From the IMG/VR virus record IMGVR_UViG_3300025154_000239, positions 1 to 38,639 of that record: a stretch of DNA of 38,639 bases; one strand, given 5' to 3'. This stretch comes from a virus. Positions 1 through 7,563 of the stretch are shown here, piece by piece. The number at the start of each line of letters is the position of its first letter. Position 1 is the first letter of the stretch. The notes under the pieces are model-generated. The model worked only from the letters and a program-made list of their open reading frames with translations. It was not told where the DNA came from and ran no database searches. Position numbers and translations under genes: made by a program.

Positions 1-1
1 G

Positions 2-1075
2 GAAGAGGACATTGTTTATATCAAGGACTTTTTCAACCCTGAGGATGACATCGGGCCGGGTGTGTCCGCGGCTGGCGTAGCGTTGGGAGATAGCGGATTA
101 TTGCATTATATGAGCCGCTTCTCCAGCAAGTTCTTTGAATCTGGCGCTATGCCCCTTACCATCGTTGCCATTGACGGCACAATAGACGAGCCAGAGCGCA
201 AGCGGGTGGAGAACTTTTTTAAGCGCAATATGTCGGGCATATCCAACGCCTGGCGGGTATTGGCGATGCGGATGCGGGGAACCATGAAGCCGGAAGTTAT
301 CACCCCCAAAATATCCGACATGGCGATGAGTGAAAATTACAGCCAGGCCGCCAGGAATATCGAATACGCTTTTGGTATCCCAGAGGGGATGCTCAGATCT
401 GAGAGCAACCGTGCCAGTGCCGAGGAGCATCGCAAGTCATTCTGGCAGGATACCGTCCGACCCTCCGGACAGGGGACAGAGGACATACTAAACGAGCAAT
501 TGTTTGAGCCGATGGGTTTGCGGGTCGAGCTGGCATTTGAAGATCTGGACGTATTTCAGGCGGATGAAGCCGCGCGGGCTGGCAGTCTCAAGAGCCTGGT
601 GGATGCTGGCGTGCCTCTGCTCATGGCGATGGAGCAATTGGGCTATGACCTGGACGAGGATCAGATCGCACAACTGAGCAAGCCCGTAGTACCTCCTCCA
701 GTATCCGTGCCTGCTGACAACAGCCAGAGCGACGCGGAGCAAGACCTGGCGAAGTGGGAGCGCATGGCGATCTCACGCGTGCGGGCTGGCAAATCCATCC
801 GGGACTTTACCAGCGATTGCATCCCTGATGATCTACACACCGGAATAACTGAGGCATTGCAGGACGCCAAGACTGAGGCGGATGTCAAGCGCATATTTGC
901 GGACAAGCCCGAGGGAAAGCCGGACAACCAGGCGGATGCGATACTCAAAGCCATTGAGCTGGAGGTCGCAGCTATGCAGACCAGCCAACCGATCAATGTC
1001 ACGGTCAATAATTATCAAGAAAAGCAGCATCCCGTCAAAGATGACGGGGATGAAACAACCTCAATAGTCGTATAA
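2..1075 (+). CDS. HK97-family portal protein, C-terminal part (5' end cut by window edge)
   Basis: The portal forms the dodecameric ring at the capsid vertex through which DNA enters and the tail attaches. The frame is open from base 2 and begins inside the conserved segment DFFNPEDDIGPGVSA. It matches the complete 545-residue portal at 33361-34998 from about its residue 141 onward. Conserved landmarks include AFGIPEGMLRSESNRASAEE and the downstream segment RAGSLKSLVDAGVPL. The C-terminal tail differs from the other copy: it is shorter, lacks the TPVTIKNDIKVTGNEPDETD stretch, and ends in TTSIVV. A 10-bp hairpin with one bulged base (1028-1052) lies in its last codons. An AAAGGAG ribosome binding site for the next gene follows closely. 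Confidence 0.93.
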   Translation, partial: EEDIVYIKDFFNPEDDIGPGVSAAGVALGDSGLLHYMSRFSSKFFESGAMPLTIVAIDGTIDEPERKRVENFFKRNMSGISNAWRVLAMRMRGTMKPEVITPKISDMAMSENYSQAARNIEYAFGIPEGMLRSESNRASAEEHRKSFWQDTVRPSGQGTEDILNEQLFEPMGLRVELAFEDLDVFQADEAARAGSLKSLVDAGVPLLMAMEQLGYDLDEDQIAQLSKPVVPPPVSVPADNSQSDAEQDLAKWERMAISRVRAGKSIRDFTSDCIPDDLHTGITEALQDAKTEADVKRIFADKPEGKPDNQADAILKAIELEVAAMQTSQPINVTVNNYQEKQHPVKDDGDETTSIVV

Positions 1076-1100
1076 TGATATTAGACAAAGGAGCAATAAA

Positions 1101-1625
1101 ATGGCACTTCCACTACCAAATCCAAGAACTGTAATAGGTGATTCGAGCAACCCTCTCGCAATAACCGGATACACAAAGCTAGCGCGTGTTACCCCGACAC
1201 TTTCAACCCATGCCTCGTACGCAGCCAATGATTACGTTGGTACATCCGGCGTGGCGATGGTGTTCACAGACGCCGCAAGGATCATAAACGGAAAAGGTCG
1301 GATCGTGGGCGCAACCCTGATCGACTATGCCCTGCAATCAGTAGCCTGTGAATTGTGGTTATTCGACACAGCCATAACCCCGCCGGATGACAGTGCGGCG
1401 TGGACATTATCAGATGCTCATGCGGCCCGACTGGTGTGCGTGATCCCATTTTCCACCTACTACGCCAGTGCGTTGAACAGTGTTTCTAATGGCGTTCCCG
1501 CTTTTCCTGCTGCATTTCAAACATTGGCGGCATCCAAAGACTTGTACGGTGTACTGGTTACTCGTGGTGCGCCTGCTTATGCGGACGGCGATTTGACCGT
1601 CATTGTAGATATTCTACAGGACTAA
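1101..1625 (+). CDS. Small phage structural-type protein, function unknown
   Basis: The gene encodes 174 aa, starting at ATG 1101 behind a strong AAAGGAG site. The protein is rich in Ala, Thr, Val and Asp, has no membrane segment or obvious catalytic motif, and reads like a beta-sandwich virion protein. Its stop is one base before the next start (1627), so it is co-translated with the lectin-like gene. It lies in the variable block between portal and minor head and has no counterpart in the right-end copy. A capsid- or fibre-decorating role is inferred from position only. Confidence 0.6.
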   Translation: MALPLPNPRTVIGDSSNPLAITGYTKLARVTPTLSTHASYAANDYVGTSGVAMVFTDAARIINGKGRIVGATLIDYALQSVACELWLFDTAITPPDDSAAWTLSDAHAARLVCVIPFSTYYASALNSVSNGVPAFPAAFQTLAASKDLYGVLVTRGAPAYADGDLTVIVDILQD

Positions 1626-1626
1626 C

Positions 1627-2346
1627 ATGAACAGACGACAGATGTTGTTGCTGAATAAACCGATGACGTATGAGCATACCATAAGGCGCGAATTTCTAAG
1701 CCTTCAGGGAGTAATTGGTTTGTGGATAATGAAAAAAAGCAACCCGCTCTATGAGGAAACTAGCGGAAAGGCGTTGACTCAAAGCGGAACGCCTGCGTTT
1801 ACAAAAACAAATGCGGGCGGATTATATGCAGATAAGATCATAACCGATTATTGGTCTTTTACAGACCAACCGTGGAACTCCCCTACAGGTGAAATATTTA
1901 TTGCTGGGTACGTTCAACATGATGGAAACGCGACTGCTCAAGAAACCTATCTTTCTAAATATAACTCTACTGATAATAATAGATGTTATGTATTTAGAAG
2001 ACAAGCAACCGGACAAATAAGTATTGCGTGTTCTGCTGATGGCAGTACCGTACTCGGAGTGGATAGTGGAGCTGGGGTTACATTAGGAACAACATGGGCT
2101 TTTGTTGCAGGAAGATTTATACCATCTACCAGCTTTTCTGTTTGGTTGAACAACACTCGTGTAGATGCTGCTACGATTTGCGCCGGTATTAAAGACGGCA
2201 GTAATATATTTGAATTAGGAAGTTGGTTTGGAGGTTCTGCGGGAATGGTTGGAAATATGGGCGTATTCGGTTTTTACAATAAAGCACCATCAAATCAACA
2301 GGTATTAAATTTATACAATAATACAAAGAGATTTTACCCAAACTGA
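1627..2346 (+). CDS. LamG/concanavalin-like lectin-fold protein, putative adhesin
   Basis: The protein has 239 aa. Residues from about 60 to 235 look like a laminin-G/concanavalin jelly roll: alternating strands, then FVAGRFIPSTSFSVWLNN, then SNIFELGSWFGGSAG and a terminal VFGFYNKAPS. This is the usual ending of phage and bacterial LamG_3-like domains. Such domains bind carbohydrate, so attachment to host surface glycans is the likely role. The DNA is visibly more AT-rich than the neighbouring head genes, which suggests separate acquisition. There is no matching gene in the right-end copy, where an 828-aa fibre occupies the slot. Confidence 0.7.
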   Translation: MNRRQMLLLNKPMTYEHTIRREFLSLQGVIGLWIMKKSNPLYEETSGKALTQSGTPAFTKTNAGGLYADKIITDYWSFTDQPWNSPTGEIFIAGYVQHDGNATAQETYLSKYNSTDNNRCYVFRRQATGQISIACSADGSTVLGVDSGAGVTLGTTWAFVAGRFIPSTSFSVWLNNTRVDAATICAGIKDGSNIFELGSWFGGSAGMVGNMGVFGFYNKAPSNQQVLNLYNNTKRFYPN

Positions 2347-2392
2347 TAGAGGGTAACGGCGAATATTTAGAACTTTACGAGGACATATATTA

Positions 2393-2947
2393 ATGACATT
2401 TGAGGCGTTACCCGAAAGCATAAAAGAAAGCGATATTGGACATACCAAAAACCATAACTCGATCCACGCCTGGATGAATTTGGTACGCTTAATTATGAAT
2501 CACACTAAAAACTCTATACAGAAAGAGGCGATGATTAATATTTATCCCATAGATGATGATACAAGAATAAAGCTGTCTTTTTGGAGTAAAAAAGAAAATG
2601 TTGTTGGAAACCAAAACTTCTTATCAATCGAAACACACGGTAATAAAGATACATATCATCTTGCATACGATCCACCATATCCACTAAATCACGTTACATT
2701 TTATAGCGTTGATGAAAATGGGAAAAAAAATAAAGTAATGGAATGGAGGCCGGGTACAGACTGGAATAATATATTTAGAATTTATCCTAACCTGCAAGTT
2801 GACGGCTCTTTTAGATTTGGAGGCAAGAGAACAATTGTTGCCCCTAACTCTGGCGGTTTTGAGGGAGATTTTTGTTATGACGACAATTATTTATATATAT
2901 GTATTTCAAACAACAGTTGGAAAAGAGTACAAACAAGTCTATGGTAA
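2393..2947 (+). CDS. Fibre-tip-like protein, putative head or tail fibre
   Basis: The protein has 184 aa. The N-terminus carries a segment reading DIGHTKNHNSIHAWMN, similar in style to structural-adaptor starts of phage fibres. The C-terminus (about residues 135-184) has the GSFRFGG ... GFEGDFCYDDNYLYIC ... NSWKRV pattern common at the end of phage fibre and minor tail proteins. The DNA is clearly AT-rich compared with flanking portal and head genes. It follows the lectin-like gene after 46 nt and probably works with it as a surface-binding fibre. Receptor binding is inferred. Confidence 0.6.
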   Translation: MTFEALPESIKESDIGHTKNHNSIHAWMNLVRLIMNHTKNSIQKEAMINIYPIDDDTRIKLSFWSKKENVVGNQNFLSIETHGNKDTYHLAYDPPYPLNHVTFYSVDENGKKNKVMEWRPGTDWNNIFRIYPNLQVDGSFRFGGKRTIVAPNSGGFEGDFCYDDNYLYICISNNSWKRVQTSLW

Positions 2948-2973
2948 TCAATAAATATTGGTGAGGTTATGAA

Positions 2974-3084
2974 ATGAACGACATTGACGAAGTCCGCAAA
3001 GAATTGAGAATGTTCCTGCTCACCCCGCTTGTTGGATTGCTTATGTGGGCGGTGATAATTGGTTTGGTGAAGATTATTCAATAG
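2974..3084 (+). CDS. 36-aa single-pass membrane miniprotein
   Basis: This small ORF runs from ATG 2974 to TAG 3082-3084, directly abutting the minor head start at 3085. The product begins MNDIDEVRKELRMFLLTPLV, and a hydrophobic helix continues to about residue 34. GTGAGG lies upstream at 2961-2966. In the right-end copy the same slot, immediately before minor head, holds a different membrane protein (37468-37731). The function is unknown; a holin-like or membrane-anchoring role is possible but unsupported. Confidence 0.6.
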   Translation: MNDIDEVRKELRMFLLTPLVGLLMWAVIIGLVKIIQ

Positions 3085-3789
3085 ATGATTAAACAAGCCC
3101 TGATTGACGCGGTTGAATACCTGGAAAAATGCGGGCATGAGATACCTCTTGCGCTGATGGTCTCGCTTGTCAGTCTGGGCGTCAAAACGGTGGAGTATTT
3201 CCAGTCAACACTAACCCGCATGGTGCGCAATGTCTACGACGGCGACTTGGGCGGGGAGTTTGTCCAGATCATGCAAGACCTTGTGTTGGGGCAAATCTCG
3301 CAGGCTTTTGAGACAGCATGGACAGATGACGGCAACGAGTTACCCCCGCCTGAGTACATCAGGGATGCAAGTCAAGAAATGGTACGCGAGCAATGGTCGC
3401 ACATAGACGACTTTTACCGTGCCATCGTGGACGCAAGGGTAGACCAGACCGGAGTTGACCCGCTATTGAGCCGTGTCCAGTTGTGGGCGAACAGGTACAA
3501 CGAGGCATATAACGAGGGGGTGAGATTGATCGCCCTCGAAACAGGCGGCAAGTTGGTCTGGCGATTGGGAAAAACTGAGGAGCATTGTGATACATGCTCG
3601 CGGCTAAACGGCATTGTCGCTTATGCCTCAGAGTGGGAAACAGCCGGGGTAAAACCACAGGCAGCCCCCAACGAATATTTGACCTGCGGAGGCTGGCGCT
3701 GCGATTGCTCGCTCGACCCGACTAAGAAGCGCAGGACGCCAGGCGCATTGGATAAGATACTCAGTATCATCGTAGGCGGTCATCTATGA
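3085..3789 (+). CDS. Minor head / head morphogenesis protein (SPP1 gp7 - Mu F type), left copy
   Basis: The protein has 234 aa. The C-terminal half carries the typical signature of this family: an EEHCDTCSRLNG segment, YASEWETAGV, and a later CGGWRCDC, giving a Cys cluster that probably binds metal. Such proteins sit inside the procapsid near the portal and assist assembly. Residues 1 to about 155 are nearly identical to the right-end copy, whereas the C-terminal about 80 residues are clearly more diverged, suggesting a recombination boundary. The start abuts the preceding stop, and the gene overlaps the next one by ATGA at 3786-3789. Confidence 0.85.
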   Translation: MIKQALIDAVEYLEKCGHEIPLALMVSLVSLGVKTVEYFQSTLTRMVRNVYDGDLGGEFVQIMQDLVLGQISQAFETAWTDDGNELPPPEYIRDASQEMVREQWSHIDDFYRAIVDARVDQTGVDPLLSRVQLWANRYNEAYNEGVRLIALETGGKLVWRLGKTEEHCDTCSRLNGIVAYASEWETAGVKPQAAPNEYLTCGGWRCDCSLDPTKKRRTPGALDKILSIIVGGHL

Positions 3790-4268
3790 TCCAAGTAACC
3801 ATTCGCAACGCCAAAGAAGTGGCAGCCTTCCTGAAGTCCGTTCCCGTTGGCACAAAGAAGATCGCACATCACAGCGTATTGGTTTACGTCAAAGGCAATC
3901 AGGGACACGGGCTGATGCACTACGTCCCCTACAAACACATCACGGTCAAACAGGCGGGCGGGTGGAAGTCGGACAAACAACGCCGCTATGTCATGGCGAA
4001 GATCCGCGAGGGCAAGATCGATCCGGGCGTGCCACATCGCACCGGACGTATGCAACGAGCCTGGAATATACAGCACATCGGAGACCAGGAGCGGATCATC
4101 AACCCGCTGGGTTATCCAAACTATGTCTTGCAGGACGATGAGCAAACTTTGGGACACAAGAAGCGCGGTTGGCGGGTGGTCTCGGATGTGGTCAAGAATA
4201 ACATTGCGGGCGCATTGAGATACGCCAACGCTGAGGTACAAAAATGGCTGAACGAACACGGCAAATAG
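3786..4268 (+). CDS. HK97 gp10-like neck / tail-completion-type protein
   Basis: The protein has 160 aa and is translationally coupled to the minor head gene by an ATGA overlap. It contains HRTGRMQRAWN (about residues 85-95) followed by a YPNYVLQDDEQTLGHKKRGW segment. That combination recalls HK97 gp10-like minor structural proteins, where TGR-L-R-S-W precedes a YA-x-x-V-E core. It is very basic. Placement directly after minor head and before capsid is unusual for tail completion, so a head-internal role is also possible. The right-end copy (38424 onward) is highly similar over the visible 72 codons. Confidence 0.55.
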   Translation: MIQVTIRNAKEVAAFLKSVPVGTKKIAHHSVLVYVKGNQGHGLMHYVPYKHITVKQAGGWKSDKQRRYVMAKIREGKIDPGVPHRTGRMQRAWNIQHIGDQERIINPLGYPNYVLQDDEQTLGHKKRGWRVVSDVVKNNIAGALRYANAEVQKWLNEHGK

Positions 4269-4284
4269 GTTGTATAATAATCTT

Positions 4285-4380
4285 ATGAGTGATAAAGAGT
4301 TTTGGGAACTTATCAGGCGTGCGCTTCTAATGGTCGTGAGAGCCATTGAGAAAAAGTATTCAATCGGAGGAAATGAATAA
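4285..4380 (+). CDS. 31-aa helical miniprotein
   Basis: ATG 4285 to TAA 4378-4380 encodes MSDKEFWELIRRALLMVVRA followed by IEKKYSIGGNE. It is a single amphipathic helix with an aromatic start and a basic middle. It overlaps the next start by one base (TAATG), and the downstream gene's AGGAGG-like site (CGGAGG) lies within its 3' end. A TATAAT box sits just upstream at 4273-4278, without a convincing -35. No Shine-Dalgarno is well placed for this ORF. Function unknown. Confidence 0.55.
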   Translation: MSDKEFWELIRRALLMVVRAIEKKYSIGGNE

Positions 4381-4637
4381 TGGAAAACTGTGATTATTGC
4401 AAGGGATATACAAATAACGATTCGCGGGGCAACTGCTCAGCATGTGGTGCAGGTCGCAAACATCGAGGTAAAGTTGATCGCGAACAAGCAAGTTTTGTTG
4501 CCATTAGGTTTGCAGATGCGCCGTCATCCACATCGGCACACTTCGAGCGTGATCTAACTATGCTTAGCGAAAGGATGTATGATGGTATGAGGGGTATTAG
4601 GAACGCTTTTGCAGTTCCGTTTTATGGGAGTGAATGA
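4380..4637 (+). CDS. Zinc-ribbon small protein
   Basis: The protein has 85 aa. Cysteines C4 and C7 (CDYC) and C19 and C22 (CSAC) make a four-Cys zinc ribbon at the N-terminus, followed by a basic stretch (GRKHRGKVDR) and a polar helical region to the end. GGAGG precedes the ATG by about 5 nt. It overlaps the preceding and following genes by one and four bases. Nucleic-acid binding or a structural role cannot be distinguished. Confidence 0.65.
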   Translation: MENCDYCKGYTNNDSRGNCSACGAGRKHRGKVDREQASFVAIRFADAPSSTSAHFERDLTMLSERMYDGMRGIRNAFAVPFYGSE

Positions 4638-4903
4638 TGGATAAAAAAATTACAGTAAGCGTAAAATTATCTAAAGAATTGTTAGACGGTTCTATTGGAA
4701 TTAAAGAAATAATTGAAGCGGACTTAGGCAGACAGTTGCACAATTATTTAGTGTCTGAAAATAAGAGAATAGAAAAGTTGATACTCGAAGGCGACCCTAG
4801 CAAGGAAAAGCCTGTTGGCATAAGTATGGTACAAGCACAGGCAGAAACAATACAAAATATACTAAAAGCGGAAGACAGATTTATCAAAAGTATATTTGAA
4901 TAA
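4634..4903 (+). CDS. Small acidic/helical protein of unknown function
   Basis: The protein has 89 aa (88 if the second ATG at 4637 is used). It begins with a beta-strand-like segment (KKITVSVKLSKELLDG) followed by charged helices; I see no known domain. It is AT-rich DNA, like the fibre genes upstream. It is the last gene before the terminator at 4959-4990, so it ends the portal-to-terminator transcription unit. Confidence 0.55.
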   Translation: MMDKKITVSVKLSKELLDGSIGIKEIIEADLGRQLHNYLVSENKRIEKLILEGDPSKEKPVGISMVQAQAETIQNILKAEDRFIKSIFE

Positions 4904-4958
4904 ATAACCACACCAACCAGCCCCGGCTTCGTGCCTGCGCATAAACCAGAACCGCAGA

Positions 4959-4990
4959 AATCCCGTTCTTAACAGAATGGGATTTTTTGT
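4959..4990 (+). terminator. Strong intrinsic terminator upstream of the capsid gene
   Basis: An 11-bp stem AATCCCGTTCT / AGAATGGGATT (one G-T pair) with loop TAAC is followed directly by TTTTGTT. It separates the portal/minor head block from the protease-capsid gene. About 55 nt of non-coding DNA precede it. No clear promoter is visible between it and the capsid start, so partial read-through is likely. Confidence 0.9.
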
Positions 4991-5003
4991 TACCGGAGCA
5001 TAA

Positions 5004-6821
5004 ATGGAAATCAACGCCTATCAATTCAAAATAAAACTGGCAACGGGGGAGTACAAGGGCGCTCGCTCGTGGGACTTGGTCAAGCGCATGCGCATGCCGG
5101 GCGAATACTCCGGCAAGAAATACAGCGTGCTAGGTGTCCCCTTCGGTGGGATATTCGAGGGGCGCGATGCAGACGGTGAAACTTTCTCGAACAAGACCGA
5201 TCTATGGCTGCAGGACGGCAAATCCATCCCGGTTACTTACTATCATGGCTTCGGGGCGGATGAACCCTACACCATTCAGGACGTGCCGGTCATCATAGGG
5301 ATAGCAACCTTCCAGAAAATGGATGATGAGGGCTATTGGTTCGAGGTCACGTTAGACCAAAACGAACCGCTTGCAGACAGGATCGCCGCCACGCCACAAG
5401 AGAAATTACGGGCGTCATCCGGGGCGATTGGTCACCTGGTGCGCAAGACGCGTCAGGGAGTTATAAGTGTCTGGCCAATTGGGGAACTGGCTATATTTGA
5501 CACAAACGATTGGAGACAGCCAGCGAATGAACTCGCTGTTGTTTTGGCAAAAGCTGATAGCACAGAGACACAGATACCTGCGGGTATAGAGGTCGAAGTG
5601 GAAGGCAACGCCGCAAAGTTAAATTCAACCCTATCAACTAATCCAACAGGAGAACTAAATATCATGAAAACCTTGAAACAATGGCTTGCCGAAAACGAAG
5701 GCAAGACCGAAGCCGATTACCTCGAATACGCCAAGTCGTATGTCGAGCCCGAACCGGAACCAGTCATTGACATCGACGCCTTGCTCGATGCAAAACTCGA
5801 AGCGAAGCTCGCAGCCATGACCCCCAATCCGGTCATAAGATTAACACAGGCTCCAGCGGTCATCAAATCGCTTGGCGATCCTGATCCCAAGAAAGCATTT
5901 ATGGAATACATCCGTACTGGCGCAAAGATGAAAGGTCTGGTTTCCAGCAACCTGAAATCAAACGCTGCAGCACTGCAGGAAGGCACAACCACAGAAGGCG
6001 GGTTCCTGGTTCCCAACCAGCTCATGCCGGGTATCGTTGAAAAACGCGATGAGACCAGCATCCTGCGCAAAGCCGGCGCAACCGTCAAACAAACCTCGCG
6101 CGACGTGGCAGACTTCGTGTCTGAAAACGGCAGCATGGTCGAGTTCGTGATCACTGCTGAAGAAGGCGCTGTTGACGAAGACGAACCGACTTTCGCCAAT
6201 CCCTCCGCAACCATCTACAACATGACCAAACTTGTCAAGGTTTCCACTCAATTGCTCGAGGACACCGACGAAGATCTGGAAGCCACCATTTACGGCATGT
6301 TCGGTCGGGCGTGGGGTCTCACAGAAAATAAATACTTCTGCGCAGGCTCCGGCTCCGGTCAACCCCAGGGCATTGTTTACGGCGGCACAGCCGGATTGAC
6401 CCTCGACAGCGCTGCATACGTCCACGCCGCAGAAGTTCCTGAGCTGTACTACAAGCTCGGATCGCAATACATGGACGGCGCAGGCTGGGTCATGAAAAAC
6501 GCAACCCTCGGCCTCATTCAAGGGTTGGTCGGTGACAACTTCCAATTCGTGCCAACCCCCGCCGGATCAATGCAGCCAATGCTGTGGAGCAAACCGGTCT
6601 GGGTATCGGACGCCATGCCAGCTGCAACAGCCGGTCTGAAGGCAATCGCCTTCGGTAACTATGCCTATTATGGCTGGGCAGAGCGCAAGGTCATGTCCGT
6701 GCAGCGTCTCAATGAGTTGTATGCAGGCACAGGGCAGGTCGGTTTCCTCGCCACCGTCCGGGCTGGCGGAGTTGTCCTCCAGGCTGAGGCAATCCAATAC
6801 GGAACTATGGCAGGATCATAA
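5004..6821 (+). CDS. Prohead protease - HK97 major capsid fusion protein
   Basis: The protein has 605 aa. Residues 1 to about 185 resemble the HK97 prohead serine protease (S78-type): a candidate catalytic His is H81 in TYYHG, and the candidate Ser is S138/S139 in LRASSGAIGHLVR. Residues 221-330 are a Glu/Ala-rich, probably coiled scaffold (delta-like) segment. Residues from about 335 to 605 are the HK97 coat fold, with TTEGGFLVPNQL at its start and GQPQGIVYGG in the middle. HK97 itself uses two separate genes. An internal, in-frame ATG at 5664 with AGGAG upstream could also yield a separate 385-aa coat protein, the same length as HK97 gp5. Confidence 0.92.
   Translation: MEINAYQFKIKLATGEYKGARSWDLVKRMRMPGEYSGKKYSVLGVPFGGIFEGRDADGETFSNKTDLWLQDGKSIPVTYYHGFGADEPYTIQDVPVIIGIATFQKMDDEGYWFEVTLDQNEPLADRIAATPQEKLRASSGAIGHLVRKTRQGVISVWPIGELAIFDTNDWRQPANELAVVLAKADSTETQIPAGIEVEVEGNAAKLNSTLSTNPTGELNIMKTLKQWLAENEGKTEADYLEYAKSYVEPEPEPVIDIDALLDAKLEAKLAAMTPNPVIRLTQAPAVIKSLGDPDPKKAFMEYIRTGAKMKGLVSSNLKSNAAALQEGTTTEGGFLVPNQLMPGIVEKRDETSILRKAGATVKQTSRDVADFVSENGSMVEFVITAEEGAVDEDEPTFANPSATIYNMTKLVKVSTQLLEDTDEDLEATIYGMFGRAWGLTENKYFCAGSGSGQPQGIVYGGTAGLTLDSAAYVHAAEVPELYYKLGSQYMDGAGWVMKNATLGLIQGLVGDNFQFVPTPAGSMQPMLWSKPVWVSDAMPAATAGLKAIAFGNYAYYGWAERKVMSVQRLNELYAGTGQVGFLATVRAGGVVLQAEAIQYGTMAGS
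5648..5666 (+). promoter_or_regulatory. Internal ribosome binding site and start inside the protease-capsid fusion
   Basis: AGGAG at 5648-5652 is followed after 11 nt by ATG 5664, which is in frame and becomes residue 221 of the fusion. The bases read like a former intergenic junction, with an out-of-frame TAA between site and start. Initiation here would produce the scaffold-plus-coat part without protease. The spacing is slightly long, so the use of this start is inference. Confidence 0.5.
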
Positions 6822-6830
6822 GGTGATGCC

Positions 6831-7262
6831 ATGAGAATCGAAAGACTCACCGACTATGTAAAGCCCGTAAAAAGTGTGGCAGCCCTCGTTCCTTCCAGCA
6901 CCGCGATCACCGCAACCGCGGTGGATGCCTCCGCTGGGTTCGACCGGGTCTGTCACATCATCCAACTGGGAGCCTTTGGGGCAACCAGTACATTCGACGC
7001 CGAGGTGCTGGAAAGCGCCGCGACTGGCGGAACCTACACCAAGATCACCGGGGCAGATATGACCGGTCTGGTTTCAGGTGGTGCAGGTAAAACCGTCATC
7101 ATCGACGTGCCTGTAAATTCGGCAAAGCCGTTCCAGAAATTGCGCGGCACAGCCGGAGTATCAACCGTTGGTCTGGCTGCAATAGCCCTGATGTACAACG
7201 GCTCACGCACTCTCCCGACCGACGACGCTTCAACCGTGGCGGAGAATGTATTCGTAGCATAA
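6831..7262 (+). CDS. Capsid-associated / decoration-like structural protein
   Basis: The protein has 143 aa. It has the pattern of a beta-rich virion protein that often follows the capsid gene in HK97-like phages: FDRVCHIIQLGAFGATSTFD, then ATGGTYTKITGADMTG, then PVNSAKPFQKLRGTAGVS. AAGGTGAT overlapping the capsid stop provides the ribosome site. Capsid decoration or stabilisation is inferred from position. Confidence 0.65.
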   Translation: MRIERLTDYVKPVKSVAALVPSSTAITATAVDASAGFDRVCHIIQLGAFGATSTFDAEVLESAATGGTYTKITGADMTGLVSGGAGKTVIIDVPVNSAKPFQKLRGTAGVSTVGLAAIALMYNGSRTLPTDDASTVAENVFVA

Positions 7263-7294
7263 GTCAGCGTTTCTCACGCGCTGGTTTATAAAAC

Positions 7295-7325
7295 CCCGGA
7301 GGTGGCCCTCCCCCATCTCCGGGGC
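7295..7325 (+). other. Stable intergenic hairpin in the late transcript
   Basis: CCCCGGAGGTGG pairs with CCATCTCCGGGG (12 bp including one G-T) around the loop CCCTCCC. No T run follows, so it is not a standard terminator. It sits between the decoration-like gene and the 73-aa gene and may mark an RNA processing or stability site protecting the abundant capsid mRNA. Confidence 0.7.
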
Positions 7326-7341
7326 ATAAGGAAAAAATAAA

Positions 7342-7563
7342 ATGGCAACTGTAAAGATACTTATACCCTTTATTGGAAACACAGCAGGAAAATCCATCGT
7401 TTACGAAGCCGGGCAGATCGTTGAAGTCTCGGACGGTGACGCGGATAATTTCGTACGTGGCAAATATGCGCAGTACGTCAAGGCAGCCGCGCCAGAAGTG
7501 GACGCCGTGAAGATCACCAACAAGCCAAAGGCATTGAATAGCAAGTCCATCAAAGGCAAATAA
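7342..7563 (+). CDS. Small head-region protein, function unknown
   Basis: The protein has 73 aa. It starts MATVKILIPFIGNTAGKS and contains a hydrophobic strand-rich half (to about residue 45) followed by a Lys-rich tail. Small proteins of this size and composition are common just before the head-tail connector gene in siphoviruses. AAGGAAAAAA precedes the ATG, and the stop overlaps the next start by one base (TAATG). Function unknown. Confidence 0.6.
   Translation: MATVKILIPFIGNTAGKSIVYEAGQIVEVSDGDADNFVRGKYAQYVKAAAPEVDAVKITNKPKALNSKSIKGK

Larger units (their letters stand above)
1..4001. repeat. Diverged copy of the window's right end (portal - fibre cassette - minor head - gp10-like)
   Basis: This segment matches 33781-38639. 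Portal codons, the minor head gene and the gp10-like gene align almost throughout, with many synonymous differences (roughly 85-90% identical in stretches compared by eye). The genes between portal and minor head (1101-3084 here, 34985-37731 there) are unrelated. The window's last base corresponds to base 4001. This may be circular-genome overlap between two strain variants, a joined pair of related genomes, or a real duplication; the sequence alone does not decide. Confidence 0.9.

Noticed and set aside
1028-1052. Hairpin CATCCCGTCA / TGACGGGGATG at the end of the left portal copy, considered as terminator
   Set aside because: One bulged base and no T run follow it; it lies within coding sequence and the next gene's ribosome site is close, so termination is unlikely.
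1071-1076. TATAAT before the fibre cassette, considered as promoter
   Set aside because: It overlaps the portal stop and no -35 at a suitable distance is visible; a lone hexamer is weak evidence.
3359-3658. Antisense ORFs over minor head, capsid, portal and fibre genes
   Set aside because: They have no ribosome sites, show atypical composition, and mirror strongly supported plus-strand genes.
4273-4278. TATAAT before the 31-aa gene, considered as promoter
   Set aside because: No acceptable -35, and the transcript would start at or after the ATG.
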